A stretch of DNA of 64,000 nucleotides from Propionivibrio dicarboxylicus (GCA_945902805.1 CAMDMZ010000011.1:46266-110265), one strand, 5' to 3'. Positions 41,416 to 52,415 are shown, counted from the stretch's first letter. Notes: generated from the sequence alone by a model not told the origin. A program made the numbers and translations.

Positions 41416-41745
41416 ATGGTTTATCACGTCATTACCATCGAAGATACCGGCGAGACCTACAAGTGTGACGAACGCATCTCGGTGCTCGAAGGTATGGAAA
41501 ACCTCGGCAAGAAAGGTATCCCGGTGGGTTGCCGTGGCGGTGGCTGCGGCGTGTGCAAGATCGAGATTGTCTCCGGCAACTACAAAAAGCGCGTGATGAG
41601 CCGCGATCATGTGAGCGAGGAAGAAGAGGCAAAGGGCATGGTGCTCGCCTGTCGGGTCAAACCGCTCGGCGAAATGACGGTGCGCGTGCTGGGCAAGATG
41701 AAGAAAAACGTCTGCAAGGTTGCCGAGCAACCAGTGGAAGTTTGA
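41416..41745 (+). CDS. dmpQ: XylT-type [2Fe-2S] ferredoxin that reactivates catechol 2,3-dioxygenase
   Basis: 109 residues with the plant-type pattern CRGGGCGVCKIEI and a later VLACRVKPLG. DmpQ/XylT ferredoxins re-reduce the oxidised iron of the dioxygenase encoded next. Position between dmpP and dmpB is the standard one. Confidence 0.92.
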   Translation: MVYHVITIEDTGETYKCDERISVLEGMENLGKKGIPVGCRGGGCGVCKIEIVSGNYKKRVMSRDHVSEEEEAKGMVLACRVKPLGEMTVRVLGKMKKNVCKVAEQPVEV

Positions 41746-41783
41746 ATGTTGTTTGTGTTGTCTAACCCGAAGGAGGAACAAAA

Positions 41784-42713
41784 ATGGCAATGACTGGCGT
41801 TTTGCGCCCCGGCCACGCAATCGTGCGCGTCCTGGATCTGGAAGAATCGATCGACTTCTACACCAACGTAATGGGCTTGGTGGAAACCGGCCGCGACAAA
41901 CTTGGCCGCGTCTACTTCAAGTGCTGGGACGAACGTGACCACAACAGCTTCGTGATTCAACAAGCCCCCAGCGCTGGCATCGAAGCCTTCGCCTTCAAGG
42001 TCCGCACCAAGGCAGATCTCGAGAAGTTCGATTCCGATCTGCGCGCCTATGGCTGTCCGACCGAGCGCGTCGCCGCCGGCGATCTGCTGGAAACCGGCGA
42101 GCGGGTGCGTTTCAAGATTCCGACCGGCCACCTGATCGAGCTCTACGCCGAGAAGAAGGAAGTCGGCAACGGCATGTCCAACGTTAATCCAGAAGCCTGG
42201 TGTGCTGCCGCCGAAAAGGGCATCGCGCCGACGCGCATGGACCACTGCCTGCTCTACGGTGGCGATATCGACGGCAATCAGAAGCTGTTCAAGGAAGTGC
42301 TGGGCTTCGACCTGGTCGAGCGCGTCAAGCTGGAAGACGGCACCACCGACCTCGCCATCTGGCTTACTACCTCGATCAAAGCGCACGACATCGCCTTCGT
42401 GCGTCATGCCGAGGACGGCAAGCTGCACCACGTCTCCTTCCTGCTTGACAGTTGGGAAAAAGTGCTACGCGCCGCCGACATCATGTCGATGAACCGTGTC
42501 TCGATCGACATCGGCCCGACCCGTCACGGCATCACCCGAGGCACCACGATCTATTTCTTCGATCCGTCCGGCAACCGTCTGGAGACCTTCAGCGGCGGCT
42601 ACCAGTGGTATCCCGATACCGAGCCGGTAACCTGGACCTGGGAAGAAGTTGGCCGTGGCATTTTCTATCACGACCGCAAGCTCAACGATCGTTTCCTGAG
42701 CGTGGTGACCTGA
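41784..42713 (+). CDS. dmpB: Catechol 2,3-dioxygenase (extradiol)
   Basis: 309 residues, two vicinal-oxygen-chelate domains. Iron ligands of the XylE type are in place: His154 in RMDHCLLYGGD, a His in LHHVSFLLDSW (about 215) and Glu in NRLETFSGGY (about 266). It cleaves catechol to 2-hydroxymuconic semialdehyde. Ribosome site AAGGAGG. The later meta-pathway genes (dmpC onward) are not in this window after it. Confidence 0.96.
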   Translation: MAMTGVLRPGHAIVRVLDLEESIDFYTNVMGLVETGRDKLGRVYFKCWDERDHNSFVIQQAPSAGIEAFAFKVRTKADLEKFDSDLRAYGCPTERVAAGDLLETGERVRFKIPTGHLIELYAEKKEVGNGMSNVNPEAWCAAAEKGIAPTRMDHCLLYGGDIDGNQKLFKEVLGFDLVERVKLEDGTTDLAIWLTTSIKAHDIAFVRHAEDGKLHHVSFLLDSWEKVLRAADIMSMNRVSIDIGPTRHGITRGTTIYFFDPSGNRLETFSGGYQWYPDTEPVTWTWEEVGRGIFYHDRKLNDRFLSVVT

Positions 42714-43138
42714 TGCAAGTGGCAGTCAATCAGCCGGGCATCAGCTGGGAGGCTGCGAGCACCGCCGTTCAGGCGGCGGTGCGCTTTGCTGAATCCAAAG
42801 GCTGGAAAATCAATGTCGCCGTGGTCGATCGCGGTGGCAATTTGGTGAGCTTCCTGCGTATGCCGGGTGCCTTCATTCACTCGATCGACATCGCCATCGA
42901 CAAAGCCTACACCGCAGCCAGTTTTGGTTTTCCGACCAAAGCCTGGATGAGCGCGATTGGTCACGACGAGGGGATGAAGTTTGGATTTTCAAACCAGCCG
43001 CGCCTGATCGTGTTTGGCGGTGGTTTGCCGATCAGAACCGGTGACGACTGGATTGGCGGTATCGGCGTTTCTGGCGCCTCGGAGTCGGAAGACGAAGAGT
43101 GTGCCCGTGAAGGCGTGAAAGCGATCGGGCTTGAATGA
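42713..43138 (+). CDS. GlcG/HbpS-family protein of the phenol operon
   Basis: 141 residues from ATG 42713 (TGATG overlap with the dioxygenase stop); the longer frame from 42452 overlaps dmpB. GlcG/HbpS features: AVVDRGGNLVSFLRMPGAF, KAYTAASFGFPTKAW and GGGLPIRTGDDWIGGIGVS. The family binds haem or small ligands; members recur in aromatic catabolic clusters without a proven role. Coupled to the next gene by ATGA. Confidence 0.85.
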   Translation: MQVAVNQPGISWEAASTAVQAAVRFAESKGWKINVAVVDRGGNLVSFLRMPGAFIHSIDIAIDKAYTAASFGFPTKAWMSAIGHDEGMKFGFSNQPRLIVFGGGLPIRTGDDWIGGIGVSGASESEDEECAREGVKAIGLE

Positions 43139-43674
43139 GCGATTCTCCAGTATTTCGCATCGTGCGCCGCCGGGCCAAACCCGGTTGCGAACGGGCGTAT
43201 GAAGAACTGATCCAGGCGATGTTTGCCGATGCGAAGAAGTTCCCCGGCTATCTGGCGGCGGAACTGATTCCTCCGGCCGATTTGGGTGGCGAGTATCAGA
43301 TCATCCAGCGCTTCGCCAACGAAGCAGATCTTGAGCGCTGGAACAATTCGGCACAACGTGTGGAATGGCATGAACGCCTGCGTCCGGTCGCCGAAGGTGA
43401 TCCCGAATATCGTTTGCTCAATGGCCTCGATGCTTGGTTTGCACCAACGGCCTTGCTGGCGCACAAACCACCACCGCGCTGGCGCATGACCGTGGTGAGC
43501 TGGATGGGAATCTTTCCCACTGTGGCGTTTCTGCTGGCGTTTGTCGCGCCGCTGCTGGCGCCATTGCCCTTCCTGTTACGCACCGCCTTGCTAACTGCGA
43601 TGGTGGCCGGGCTGATGTCCTACGTCATCATGCCGCGTTTGACACGCTGGATGGCGTGGTGGTTACGGCGCTGA
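43135..43674 (+). CDS. Antibiotic-biosynthesis-monooxygenase-domain membrane protein
   Basis: 179 residues. Residues about 5-95 form an ABM-like ferredoxin-fold domain (VRRRAKPGCERAYEELIQAM, FPGYLAAELIPP). Two TM helices follow (WMGIFPTVAFLLAFVAPLLA and LLTAMVAGLMSYVIM). The two-helix form is known in Proteobacteria without an assigned function. Last gene of the phenol operon; it ends 6 nt from a convergent gene with no clear terminator between them. Confidence 0.8.
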   Translation: MSDSPVFRIVRRRAKPGCERAYEELIQAMFADAKKFPGYLAAELIPPADLGGEYQIIQRFANEADLERWNNSAQRVEWHERLRPVAEGDPEYRLLNGLDAWFAPTALLAHKPPPRWRMTVVSWMGIFPTVAFLLAFVAPLLAPLPFLLRTALLTAMVAGLMSYVIMPRLTRWMAWWLRR

Positions 43675-43680
43675 TCAAAT

Positions 43681-45006
43681 TCAGCGCGCGGTGAAGTACT
43701 GGACGTTGTTGCGCCCCAGTTCTTTGGCGTGATACATCGCGGCATCGGCATTCTTCATCAACGTGGCAATGTCGGTGCCATCATCGGGATAGATGCTGAT
43801 GCCGATGCTTGGACTGGAATGAACCGTGTGCTCATTGATCTGGTAGGGCAGACCGAGCGTGTGCAGCAACTTGCTGGCGACGGCCGTGATTTCCTTGCCG
43901 CTGGCGTCGTCCGTCATGTCGGTCAGGCTGATGATGAATTCGTCGCCACCGAGGCGCGCCAGGATGTCGGATTCGCGAACACACTGGCGCAGACGCTGCG
44001 CGATCTCAACCAACAGCAGGTCGCCAATGTGATGGCCAAGCGTGTCGTTGATGAGCTTGAAGCGGTCAAGGTCAAGGAACAGCAGGGCCACTTTCGTCTG
44101 TTGGCGATGGGCCATGGCGAGTGCGCGTTCGAGGGCGATCATCAGATGCAGGCGGTTGGGCAGCCCGGTCAGCGCATCGTGGTGGGCGACATGGCGAATG
44201 CGTTCCTCGGTGGCCTTTTGGTCGCTGATATTGGAGAAGCTGGCGATGTAGTACTCGATCTGATCCTGGGTATTTTTTACCACCGATATCGTCATCAGCT
44301 TGGGGTAAACGCTGCCGTCCTTGTGCCGGTCCCACATCTCACCCTGCCAGAAGCCGTGCGTCAGGAGCGCTTGCCACAGGTCGTGGTAGAGCTCCGGTCC
44401 GGCGCGGCCGGATGAAAGGAGGCTCGGGTTTTTGCCGTGAACCTCCTCGGCGCTGTAGCCCGTCATGCGTGTAAAGGCGGGATTGACCTCGATGATTCGG
44501 TTCTCATGGTCGGTGATGATGATGGCCTCACCGCTGAATTCGAACACATGCGCAGCGAGGCGCAACTGGCGTTCGGTGCGCTTGCGCGCCAGCAGGTTAC
44601 GCACGCGGGCACGCAAGATCGTACCGATCACTGGCTTGGTCAGGTAATCGTCGGCGCCCAGGTCCAGGCCGTCGAGCTGGCTCTGTTCGGACGTATCGGC
44701 CGAGATGATGATGACCGGAATGTCGCGGGTAGTCGGGTTGCTCCGCAGGCGTTGTAGTACGTCGATGCCGCTCATGCCGGGCATGATCACATCGAGTAGG
44801 ATCAGGTCGGGTCGGTCGGCTTGGGCGGCAATGTCGAGCGCTGCCTGGCCATTGGTCGCGGTCTTGAGGCGATAGTCTGCCTTCAGCGCAGCGGCCAGGA
44901 CATGCAGGTTGGCCGCCATGTCGTCGACCAGCAGGATCATTGGTTTGGTAGCGAAGGTGGCTGACGTGGCTGTGGTGGCTGTAGATGCTGAGGTGGATGG
45001 CATCAT
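43681..45006 (-). CDS. Response regulator with PAS and GGDEF domains (diguanylate cyclase)
   Basis: 441 residues. Receiver ([12 protein letters not shown], phospho-acceptor in [13 protein letters not shown]), PAS ([20 protein letters not shown]) with PAC, then GGDEF with an intact RLGGDEFI active site, so it should make cyclic di-GMP. A Ser/Thr/Ala-rich tail of about 20 residues precedes the receiver. It overlaps the BarA-like kinase gene by 4 nt and is its probable output. Confidence 0.92.
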   Translation of the reverse strand: MMPSTSASTATTATSATFATKPMILLVDDMAANLHVLAAALKADYRLKTATNGQAALDIAAQADRPDLILLDVIMPGMSGIDVLQRLRSNPTTRDIPVIIISADTSEQSQLDGLDLGADDYLTKPVIGTILRARVRNLLARKRTERQLRLAAHVFEFSGEAIIITDHENRIIEVNPAFTRMTGYSAEEVHGKNPSLLSSGRAGPELYHDLWQALLTHGFWQGEMWDRHKDGSVYPKLMTISVVKNTQDQIEYYIASFSNISDQKATEERIRHVAHHDALTGLPNRLHLMIALERALAMAHRQQTKVALLFLDLDRFKLINDTLGHHIGDLLLVEIAQRLRQCVRESDILARLGGDEFIISLTDMTDDASGKEITAVASKLLHTLGLPYQINEHTVHSSPSIGISIYPDDGTDIATLMKNADAAMYHAKELGRNNVQYFTAR

Positions 45007-47984
45007 GCCAAGTCGATTCCATGTTTGCGGGCCAGCAACGCGACGATGGTGAGCGCGCCGGTGTAGTCGAAGTTGTCGATCCGCGTCAGCAGCTCGTCCA
45101 GCAGCGATTCGGCCGGCGTCGTCATTCGGCGCAAGGCAGTGATCAGCTCGTCCGGCACCAGTTCGTGCTGGGCGAGATAGGGTTTGAGCGCCGTCAAGAC
45201 ATGGCCCAGGGCAGCGGGGGCGTCATCCGCTTGATTGTCATGATCACCTTGCTCCGGCGTTGTTGGCGTCGCCAGGCGGGCAATTGAGCTCAGCGCGTTG
45301 TGCAGTGCCTTGACGAATGCGTTGTGGGACGGCAAGGCGGGTCCGGTCAGCGGCGGATGTTTGATCTGCTGCTCCATCTGCGCCGCAGCGTGCGCGAGCT
45401 CGGCCACGCCGAGATTGCCGGCGGCGCCCTTGAGCCCATGCAGGCGTGCTGCGGCGGCAGTGGCGTCGCCCGCAGCGAGCAGTTGCTCGACCTCCTCCTG
45501 GACGTTCGCCTGCTCTCTGGCGAAGCTACGCAGAAGGCGGAAAAGCAGTTCCTGGTCGCCGTCGAGTCGGCGCAGCCCGCCGGCGAGATCGAAGCCAGGC
45601 CAGGCCGGCAGCGCGTTGCTGGTGGTGGCAGCGGGCGTCCGCACGGTTTGCGGTGGCGAAGCGAGCGTGAGCCAGCGCGCCAGCGTTTGCATCAGTTCGT
45701 CTACATCGACTGGCTTGGCGACGAAATCGACCATGCCCGCGTTGCTGCAGCGCTCGCGGTCTTCCGGCATCACGGCTGCGGTCATGGCGACAATCGGGAT
45801 CTCCTTGCCGGCGGCCAGGGACTTGATCTGGCGGGTGGCTTCGAGGCCGTCCATGACCGGCATGTGCAGGTCCATCAGGATCAAATCAAAGTGCTGGCGC
45901 TGGACCCAGGCTACGGCTTCGCCACCATGATTGGCGAGCGTGACCTCGATTCCGCGCGCCGTGAGAATTTTGCTCGCCACCAGCTGGTTGGTCGAATTAT
46001 CTTCGGCCAGCAACACCTTGGCACCGTCGAAGCGCCGTCCCGCCAGCACCGACTTTTCGGGCCGCAGGCTGCCGCGCCGGTTGCTGCGGCTGCTGATCAA
46101 GACATCGAACAGGTGCGAGGGCGTCACGGGTTTGTTGACCACGCCATCGATTCGAATCGATCCGGCCTCGGCGACCAGAGCCTGCTTGTCGTAGGCGGTG
46201 ACCATGATCACGATCAGTGGGTGCGGAATCTTGCCGCTGCGGGTTTCCGCCTCGATGCGTTGCGCGACGTCGAGACCATTCATGCCCGGCATGCGCCAAT
46301 CCAGCAGCACGGCATCGAAGGGTTGGTCGCCGTGCTGCGCGGTGGTGATTCGTGCCAGGGCTTTTTCGCCTGTGGCGACAAGCTCGGCGCGGAGGCCCCA
46401 GGCATCGAGCAGTTGACGCAGGATCAGGCGCGAGGTTTCCTGGTCGTCGACCACCAGCACCTTGAGGTCGCGCAGATTGTGCAGATCAAGCACTAAATCC
46501 TTGTCCACGATGGCGGTGACATCGATGGTGAAGCTGAAGGTCGAGCCTTGCTCGGGTGCCGATGAAAGGACGAGGGCACCGCCCATGAGTTCAACCAGAC
46601 GTTGGCTGATCGACAAGCCGAGCCCGGTGCCACCATATTTTCGGGTGATCGAGCCGTCAGCCTGGGTGAAGGGCTGGAACAGGCGGTCGGCCTGTTCCTT
46701 ACTGAGCCCGATACCGGTGTCACGCACGGCAAAGCGCAGACTGAGTTGCTCACCCTTCTGCGCCGCGACTGTCGCCAGTAGATGAATCTCGCCCTGTTCG
46801 GTGAACTTGATGGCATTGCTGAGCAGATTGTTGAGCACCTGTTTCAGACGCAGCGCATCACCGGAAACCATCAGCGGAATATCGGGCGCAATTTCAATGA
46901 ACAGTTCCAGACCCTTTTCATCAATGCCCGAGGCAAACAGGTCGGCAACTTCGCGCAACACGGTTTCAACCTGCATCGGCCACTGCTCGATCTCGATCCG
47001 TCCGGCCTCGATCTTGGAATAATCGAGAATGTCATTGAGGATGCCAAGCAGGGCTTTCGATGAGTGATAGGACTGACGCAGAAACTCCTCTTGCTCGGGT
47101 TGCAGATCTGTTTCCAGTACCAGTTGCGTCAAGCCCATGATGGCATTCATCGGCGTACGTATCTCGTGACTCATGTTGGCGAGAAACTCTGATTTCGCCT
47201 GGTTGGCGGCATCGGCCACCCGCCGCGCTTCCTCGGCTTCGCGCGTCCGTTCGCTCACTCGGTGCTCCAAGCCGATGTTCTGTGCCGCGATGTGGGTATA
47301 GCTCTTCGCCAGTTGGCGCATTAGATGGTTGAAGCCCTGCTGCAGGGTTTCGATTTCGGCCACTTCATTTTGCGGCAGGATCACCGGTTGGTGCAGATCC
47401 GTTTCACCCAGGGCGCTGACCTGGGCGGAAAATCCGGCCAGCGGCCGTTCGATCAGCGTGCGCACCAGAAGCCACAGCAGGAGCCCCAGGAAAAGGAACT
47501 GCACGGCGGAGACAAGGGCGACGGAGAGCAGCCTGTCCCGCACATGGACCAGAACAATGGCTTCGCTGGATGCAATGCGCAGACTGCCCAGATTTCGTTT
47601 CTGCTCGTCTTGGACGTGAAACAAGACCTGCGCCACGGTCAAATCCGGTGAAGCGGGATCGCCAGAACTGGTCTGCCAGGTCGAGCCGAGTTTTCCCTCG
47701 GTATCGCTGATGGCGACACTGACCACGGCCGGGTGGTTACCGATCCCGCTGGCCATCGATTTGATCAGAGCTTCCTGGTATTCCCACAAGGCCGAGGCTG
47801 CGCCGGGGGAAAAGGTGGCGGCTAGCGCGTGCAAGGTTTCGCGCATTTCCTGGCGCACCGCGCGGTATTCAAAGCCGATGTGGACGGCGGTGATGACTGC
47901 GGCAAAAGCCACATAGGCTGGCAGCAACTTGCGCAGAAAGATCTGGGCAAGCGGCCGCTTGGTGGCCGATTCTTGCTTATCCAT
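45003..47984 (-). CDS. BarA/TorS-like hybrid kinase with two receivers and an HPt domain
   Basis: 993 residues. Two TM helices bracket a periplasmic sensor (about 20-170); HAMP; HisKA with [15 protein letters not shown]; HATPase with GTGLGLSIS; first receiver ([21 protein letters not shown]), second receiver ([24 protein letters not shown]), and C-terminal HPt with [13 protein letters not shown] full phosphorelay in one protein, coupled to the GGDEF regulator. The linker between receivers contains dispersed-repeat copy 7, read as [10 protein letters not shown]. Confidence 0.93.
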   Translation of the reverse strand: MDKQESATKRPLAQIFLRKLLPAYVAFAAVITAVHIGFEYRAVRQEMRETLHALAATFSPGAASALWEYQEALIKSMASGIGNHPAVVSVAISDTEGKLGSTWQTSSGDPASPDLTVAQVLFHVQDEQKRNLGSLRIASSEAIVLVHVRDRLLSVALVSAVQFLFLGLLLWLLVRTLIERPLAGFSAQVSALGETDLHQPVILPQNEVAEIETLQQGFNHLMRQLAKSYTHIAAQNIGLEHRVSERTREAEEARRVADAANQAKSEFLANMSHEIRTPMNAIMGLTQLVLETDLQPEQEEFLRQSYHSSKALLGILNDILDYSKIEAGRIEIEQWPMQVETVLREVADLFASGIDEKGLELFIEIAPDIPLMVSGDALRLKQVLNNLLSNAIKFTEQGEIHLLATVAAQKGEQLSLRFAVRDTGIGLSKEQADRLFQPFTQADGSITRKYGGTGLGLSISQRLVELMGGALVLSSAPEQGSTFSFTIDVTAIVDKDLVLDLHNLRDLKVLVVDDQETSRLILRQLLDAWGLRAELVATGEKALARITTAQHGDQPFDAVLLDWRMPGMNGLDVAQRIEAETRSGKIPHPLIVIMVTAYDKQALVAEAGSIRIDGVVNKPVTPSHLFDVLISSRSNRRGSLRPEKSVLAGRRFDGAKVLLAEDNSTNQLVASKILTARGIEVTLANHGGEAVAWVQRQHFDLILMDLHMPVMDGLEATRQIKSLAAGKEIPIVAMTAAVMPEDRERCSNAGMVDFVAKPVDVDELMQTLARWLTLASPPQTVRTPAATTSNALPAWPGFDLAGGLRRLDGDQELLFRLLRSFAREQANVQEEVEQLLAAGDATAAAARLHGLKGAAGNLGVAELAHAAAQMEQQIKHPPLTGPALPSHNAFVKALHNALSSIARLATPTTPEQGDHDNQADDAPAALGHVLTALKPYLAQHELVPDELITALRRMTTPAESLLDELLTRIDNFDYTGALTIVALLARKHGIDLA
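46033..46057 (-). repeat. Dispersed 25-bp repeat, copy 7 (inside the BarA-like kinase gene)
   Basis: Same strand as the gene: head AAAAGTCGGTGCTGG, middle CGGG, tail ACGGCG. It encodes KSVLAGRR in the linker between the two receiver domains. Confidence 0.9.
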
Positions 47985-48014
47985 TATGTATGGTGCGGGA
48001 TCTGCGCTTGTACC

Positions 48015-48680
48015 TTATGGACGCAATGACATCAGTTTCCAGCCGGCGGCGACGGCATGCTTTTCCAGGGTCGGGTCGGGATCGACAGCCACTGGATGAG
48101 TGACCCTGGCAAGTAAGGGCAGGTCATTGAGCGAGTCGCTGAAAAAACGGGTTTCGGGAAAACTTCCCCACCACAAGCCAAGCGATTCAAGCCAGGCTTC
48201 GACGCGCGTGATCTTGCCTTCGCGGAACGATGGCGTACCGCGCGGCTTGCCAGTGAAGTTTCCTTCTTCCTGCGCCGGGATGGTGGCGATCAGGTGCGGG
48301 ATGCGGAATTCACGGGCGATCGGTCCGGTGACAAAGCTGTTGGTGGCGGTGACCAGGGCCAGTAGGTCGCCCTGGTGGCGGTGATGTTCGACCAATGCGC
48401 GCGCGGCTTCGCCGATGATGGGGAGAATCCGGGTCGACATAAATTCGGCATGCCAAGCGTCGAGTTCAGTACGGCTATGGCGGGCCAGCGGAGCCATCTG
48501 GAAATCAAGAAAAGCAAAGATATCCAGCGTGCCGGCCTTGTACTGTTCGAAGAACTCGAGGTTGGTCGCTTCATGCAGTTCCTTGTCCAGCACACCTTTG
48601 CTGATTAGGAATTGCGCCCACTCAAAGTCGGAGTCACCGGTCAGCAGGGTATTGTCGAGGTCAAATAGGGCGAGATTCAT
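48015..48680 (-). CDS. HAD-family phosphatase (HAD-IB, SerB-like)
   Basis: 221 residues from ATG 48680; the longer frame upstream overlaps hda and is rejected. HAD motif I is ALFDLDNTLLTGDSD, motif II lies in LVTATNSFV, and motif III/IV in FFSDSLNDLPLL. The HAD-IB family includes phosphoserine phosphatase-like enzymes; the substrate is unknown. It follows hda by 10 nt, as in many Betaproteobacteria. Confidence 0.88.
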   Translation of the reverse strand: MNLALFDLDNTLLTGDSDFEWAQFLISKGVLDKELHEATNLEFFEQYKAGTLDIFAFLDFQMAPLARHSRTELDAWHAEFMSTRILPIIGEAARALVEHHRHQGDLLALVTATNSFVTGPIAREFRIPHLIATIPAQEEGNFTGKPRGTPSFREGKITRVEAWLESLGLWWGSFPETRFFSDSLNDLPLLARVTHPVAVDPDPTLEKHAVAAGWKLMSLRP

Positions 48681-48690
48681 AGGGCGGGAT

Positions 48691-49383
48691 TCATTTCGGG
48701 TCAAGTTCGAACGAGGTTTGGAGAAGTTCGCGCAGCAAGGGCACGGTGGCCTGACGCTTTTGTTCCAGCGAGAGGCGGTCAAGCGTGTCGAGCACCGCCA
48801 TCAGCGAGGGCAGGTTGCGGCGGCCATGGCGCAACAGATAATGTACGACGTTGTCGTCCAGCCGCATGCCGCGCAAACGGGCATGTCGTTGCAGGGCGGA
48901 TTTCTTTTCGTCGTCGGTGAGGTTTTGCACCTCGTAGATCATGCTTTGGCCAATGCGGGTGCGCAGGTCTTCACGGACCGTCAATTGCAGGGGGGCACAG
49001 GGTCCGGTGAGCAGGAACGACAGGCCCAGAATGCGTGCCGAATTAAACAGGCGGAAGAGTCCAATCTGGGCTTCGGCGGAAAGATCCTGAACATCGTCAA
49101 TCAGCAAAAGCGCGCCTGGCTTGGCCGGAATCTCGGCCGGCGCCGTGAGACCGGTGAACGAAAGTATCGTTCGTGGCGGGCGCCCCATGACGCTGACGGC
49201 GTTGAGCAGATGACTCTTGCCGCAACCTTCGCTACCCCAGACGTAAACCGCATCGAAGCAGCGGGGATCGGCCAACCCACGCAGGCGGCTGATCAGTTCG
49301 CGATTGCCGCCGGCGACATAATTTTCCAGCGTTGGCGTCCATTCCACCCGCAGGTTCAGCAGCATCTGCTTCGGCGCACTCAT
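48691..49383 (-). CDS. hda: DnaA regulatory inactivator Hda
   Basis: 230 residues from ATG 49383, overlapping the perM stop by 4 nt (the long frame to 49767 is spurious). A DnaA-like AAA+ domain without DNA-binding domain: VYVWGSEGCGKSHLLNAV (Walker A), LLIDDVQDL (Walker B). With the sliding clamp it promotes hydrolysis of DnaA-ATP. The N-terminal QMLLNLRVEW resembles the clamp-binding motif of Hda. Confidence 0.93.
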   Translation of the reverse strand: MSAPKQMLLNLRVEWTPTLENYVAGGNRELISRLRGLADPRCFDAVYVWGSEGCGKSHLLNAVSVMGRPPRTILSFTGLTAPAEIPAKPGALLLIDDVQDLSAEAQIGLFRLFNSARILGLSFLLTGPCAPLQLTVREDLRTRIGQSMIYEVQNLTDDEKKSALQRHARLRGMRLDDNVVHYLLRHGRRNLPSLMAVLDTLDRLSLEQKRQATVPLLRELLQTSFELDPK

Positions 49384-50450
49384 ACCGGTCCCTGGTAAAA
49401 AGCACTGACGACATAGAGCTGGCGCAACTCGCGCAGACCAACCAGCAGTGCCGCAGAGGCCGGCAGGGCGAGCAAAACGCCAAAGAAGCCAAAGACCTGA
49501 CCAAAGGCCATCAAGGCGAAAATCACGGTGAGGGGGTGTAAGCCTATCCGTTCGCCGACCAGGAAAGGCGTGAGGAGAAAGCTCTCGAGGAACTGGCCGA
49601 TGCCGTAGACAACGAGCACGCCGAGTATGGGTTCCCAACCGGAAAATTGTAGTGCAGCGACCAACAAGGCGAGCAGAAAACCGGTGGCGAAGCCGATGTA
49701 GGGAATGAAGACCAGCATCCCCGTTAGGAGGCCAATGGCGAGAGCGGATGGCAGATCGGCCAGCCATAGGGCAAACGAGTAATAGACGGCAAGAGCGAGC
49801 ATGACCAGCAGTTGCCCGCGCAGGAATTGCGACAGAACGTCATCGATGTCTTCTGCCATCTGGACGATCTTGCCTTGCCAGGGTCGCGGCACGATCGCTG
49901 CGAGGCGTTGCCGCATTGAGTGCCAGTCAAGCAACAGGTAGAACATCACGACGGGGGTCAGCAGGAGATTGATCGCCATGCCGAGCAAGGCCATACCGCC
50001 AATCTTGAGCGATTGCAGCAGTTGCTCCAACACGGTTTGCACGCTGTCCCAATTGCTCACGGCAAACTTGCGTAGCGCCGCCGGGTCGAGGCGCAGGCGA
50101 ATACCAAAACGCTCACGCAGCCACGGTGCCAGCTTTTCATTGGCCAGGGCCATGCCTTCGGGTAAACGTTCAACCAGAATCTGGCCTTCGTCGATCAAGA
50201 GCGGCAGGATGATCAACACCAGGCCGATGAGAATTCCACTCAGCAGCAGCAGTAACGCCAAGACGCCGACGGTGCGCGGTGCGCCCAGCGCCTGCACGCG
50301 GTCGACCAGCGGATTGCCAATGTAGGCCAGCACGCCGGCGAGCAAAAACGGCATCAGTATCGGCTTAAGCAGATAGAGCAGTGCCAGGATGGCGAGTCCG
50401 AGACCCAGCCACAGGGCGGCGTGCAGGCGGTCGGTTTGGGGCAGGTTCAT
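49380..50450 (-). CDS. perM: AI-2E/PerM-family membrane transporter
   Basis: 356 residues with about eight TM helices. Family features: [55 protein letters not shown] and [17 protein letters not shown]. Some relatives export autoinducer-2, others act as Na+/H+ antiporters; the substrate here is open. Divergent from purM, and upstream of hda. Confidence 0.9.
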   Translation of the reverse strand: MNLPQTDRLHAALWLGLGLAILALLYLLKPILMPFLLAGVLAYIGNPLVDRVQALGAPRTVGVLALLLLLSGILIGLVLIILPLLIDEGQILVERLPEGMALANEKLAPWLRERFGIRLRLDPAALRKFAVSNWDSVQTVLEQLLQSLKIGGMALLGMAINLLLTPVVMFYLLLDWHSMRQRLAAIVPRPWQGKIVQMAEDIDDVLSQFLRGQLLVMLALAVYYSFALWLADLPSALAIGLLTGMLVFIPYIGFATGFLLALLVAALQFSGWEPILGVLVVYGIGQFLESFLLTPFLVGERIGLHPLTVIFALMAFGQVFGFFGVLLALPASAALLVGLRELRQLYVVSAFYQGPV

Positions 50451-50580
50451 TTCCGGTAGAATTCCGCGCGGTTTCGCCGCATCGTTTTGCGGCCCGCCGA
50501 GCGAAAGCCCGGTGAATAAGCCACTGGTTCAAAGCCGCTACTTTAGCGGTGCCTCCCCCGGAACTCAATTGGGAATTCAC

Positions 50581-51648
50581 ATGGCTACGCCTTCTTCTGG
50601 CTCTTCCACACCTTCCGCCCTGACTTATCGCGATGCCGGAGTCGATATCGATGCCGGCGATGCCTTGGTTGATCGTATCAAACCGGCAGCCAAACGCACC
50701 ATGCGTCCGGAAGTGCTGGCCGGGATAGGCGGCTTCGGCGCGCTGTTTGAACTCTCGAAAAAATACCGGGAGCCGGTCCTGGTTTCCGGCACCGATGGAG
50801 TCGGCACCAAGGTCAAACTGGCTTTCCAGTTGAATCGGCATGACACGGTGGGCCAGGACCTGGTGGCCATGAGTGTTAACGACATCCTGGTGCAGGGTGC
50901 AGAGCCACTGTTCTTTCTCGATTACTTTGCCTGTGGCCGTCTCGACGTCAATACCGCTGCCACCGTGGTCGAAGGCATCGCCCGCGGCTGTGAGCTTGCC
51001 GGCTGCGCTCTGATTGGTGGCGAAACCGCCGAGATGCCGAGCATGTATCCGGATGGTGAATACGACCTGGCCGGCTTTGCCGTCGGCGCGGTGGAAAAAT
51101 CCGCCATCATCGATGGCCGCGCCATCCAGCCGGGCGATGTGGTCCTGGGGTTGGCTTCTTCCGGCGCGCACTCGAATGGTTACTCGCTGATCCGCAAGAT
51201 TCTCGACCGCGCCAAGCCGGATTGGGCCATGGATATGGGCGGTCGCCCGCTGGCCGACGCGGTCATGGCGCCGACGCGCATCTACGTCAAGTCCTTGCTG
51301 GCGCTGATCGCCGGGCTGGGCGGCGAGGGCGTCAAAGGCATGGCGCACATCACCGGCGGCGGTCTGACCGAAAACATTCCACGTGTGCTGCCCGAGAACG
51401 TCATGGCGACCATCGACAGCGCATCGTGGACACTGCCGCCGCTGTTTCAATGGCTGCAGCGCGAAGGCAATGTGGCCGCGGCTGAAATGCATCGCGTCTT
51501 CAATTGCGGCATTGGCATGGTGGTGATCGTCGCCGCAACCGATGCCGAGCGGGCAACGCAGATGCTCGGTGCAGCGGGCGAGACCGTGCATCGGATTGGC
51601 CGCATCGAGGCACGTGTCGAAGGCCTGGCGCAGACGGTTGTGCGCTGA
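50581..51648 (+). CDS. purM: Phosphoribosylformylglycinamidine cyclo-ligase
   Basis: 355 residues from ATG 50581 (the longer frame from 50389 overlaps perM). It makes aminoimidazole ribotide in purine synthesis. Signatures: [54 protein letters not shown] with SVN before it, [11 protein letters not shown] and [14 protein letters not shown]. Complete. A short CCGCAC/GTGCGG hairpin follows at 51668. Confidence 0.96.
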   Translation: MATPSSGSSTPSALTYRDAGVDIDAGDALVDRIKPAAKRTMRPEVLAGIGGFGALFELSKKYREPVLVSGTDGVGTKVKLAFQLNRHDTVGQDLVAMSVNDILVQGAEPLFFLDYFACGRLDVNTAATVVEGIARGCELAGCALIGGETAEMPSMYPDGEYDLAGFAVGAVEKSAIIDGRAIQPGDVVLGLASSGAHSNGYSLIRKILDRAKPDWAMDMGGRPLADAVMAPTRIYVKSLLALIAGLGGEGVKGMAHITGGGLTENIPRVLPENVMATIDSASWTLPPLFQWLQREGNVAAAEMHRVFNCGIGMVVIVAATDAERATQMLGAAGETVHRIGRIEARVEGLAQTVVR

Positions 51649-51705
51649 AGAGCCCGTGTAAGTTAAACCGCACAAGCGGTGCGGCTTGAATCAGCCCGGC
51701 TGGTA

Positions 51706-51729
51706 GCGTAGTATTACGCTTGTTATAAC
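51706..51729. promoter_or_regulatory. Palindromic promoter/operator of the toxin-antitoxin pair
   Basis: GCGTA-N4-TACGC and GTTATAAC are small dyads within 25 bp, just upstream of the antitoxin start at 51747. TTATAAC could serve as the -10. Toxin-antitoxin operons are usually repressed by their own complex at such sites. Confidence 0.45.
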
Positions 51730-51746
51730 GCTATCACGAGGCGATC

Positions 51747-51971
51747 ATGCATATTCTCAAACTGACCCAAATCGGCAATTCCGTCGGCGTCATCCTGCCC
51801 AAGGAGATGCTCGCCAACCTCAAGCTGGAAAAGGGCGAGTCGGTATTCATGACCGAAACCCCTGAGGGCTATGTGCTGACGCCGTACGATCCTACCTTGC
51901 ATGAGGAGATGCAGGCCGGGCGTGAATTCATGCGTGAGTTTCGCGACACGTTTCACGCCTTGGCCAAATGA
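51747..51971 (+). CDS. AbrB/MazE-type antitoxin
   Basis: 74 residues. A SpoVT/AbrB swapped-hairpin DNA-binding domain: LTQIGNSVGVILPKEMLANL. The C-terminal half is acidic and probably neutralises the toxin encoded next (overlap ATGA). Partner type is unusual only in that Doc toxins are best known with Phd antitoxins; AbrB-Doc pairs occur as well. Confidence 0.85.
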   Translation: MHILKLTQIGNSVGVILPKEMLANLKLEKGESVFMTETPEGYVLTPYDPTLHEEMQAGREFMREFRDTFHALAK

Positions 51972-52354
51972 CCGCCTGGCGTTGGATCAGTAAGCAGGCA
52001 TTGTTGCTACTGCATGGTGAAAGTCTGACCGATCATGGTGGTGCGGCAGGTATGCGTGATGATGGGCTACTCGATTCCGCCTTGGCGCGTGCGCAAAACC
52101 TGGCGGCATACGGGGATCCTGATGTCGCGGCCCTGGCAGCCGCCTATGGATCGGGGATTTCGCACAATCATCCCTTTATTGACGGCAACAAGCGTGCGGC
52201 ATTTCTTTCGATAGGTCTATTCCTTGCCCTGAACGGCTATCGTCTTGCTACGACGCAAGCGGAGGCAACGGTCGCTGTGCTCGCCCTCGCTGCCGGCGAA
52301 CTTGACGAAGACGAATTCGCCGGCTGGCTGCGTGAGCATCTGGCCAAGCGCTAA
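51968..52354 (+). CDS. doc: Doc-family toxin (Fic fold, death on curing)
   Basis: 128 residues. The Fic/Doc catalytic loop is intact: HNHPFIDGNKRAAF. The rest (HGGAAGMRDDGLLDSALARA) fits Doc. Doc phosphorylates EF-Tu in phage P1; here the target follows from family only. Directly coupled to its antitoxin. Confidence 0.88.
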   Translation: MTAWRWISKQALLLLHGESLTDHGGAAGMRDDGLLDSALARAQNLAAYGDPDVAALAAAYGSGISHNHPFIDGNKRAAFLSIGLFLALNGYRLATTQAEATVAVLALAAGELDEDEFAGWLREHLAKR

Positions 52355-52387
52355 TGTAAAACTCCGCCCGTCGCACGAAGGCACCCA

Positions 52388-52412
52388 AAAACTCGGTGCT
52401 GGCGGGACGGCG
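52388..52412 (+). repeat. Dispersed 25-bp repeat, copy 8 (intergenic)
   Basis: Head AAAACTCGGTGCTGG (one change), middle CGGG, tail ACGGCG. It lies between the convergent toxin and tag genes, 3 bp from the tag stop codon. Confidence 0.85.
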
Positions 52413-52415
52413 GGT

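Noticed and set aside
51668..51684. Hairpin after purM as an intrinsic terminator
   Set aside because: Only 6 bp and no T-run follows, so it was not listed as a terminator.
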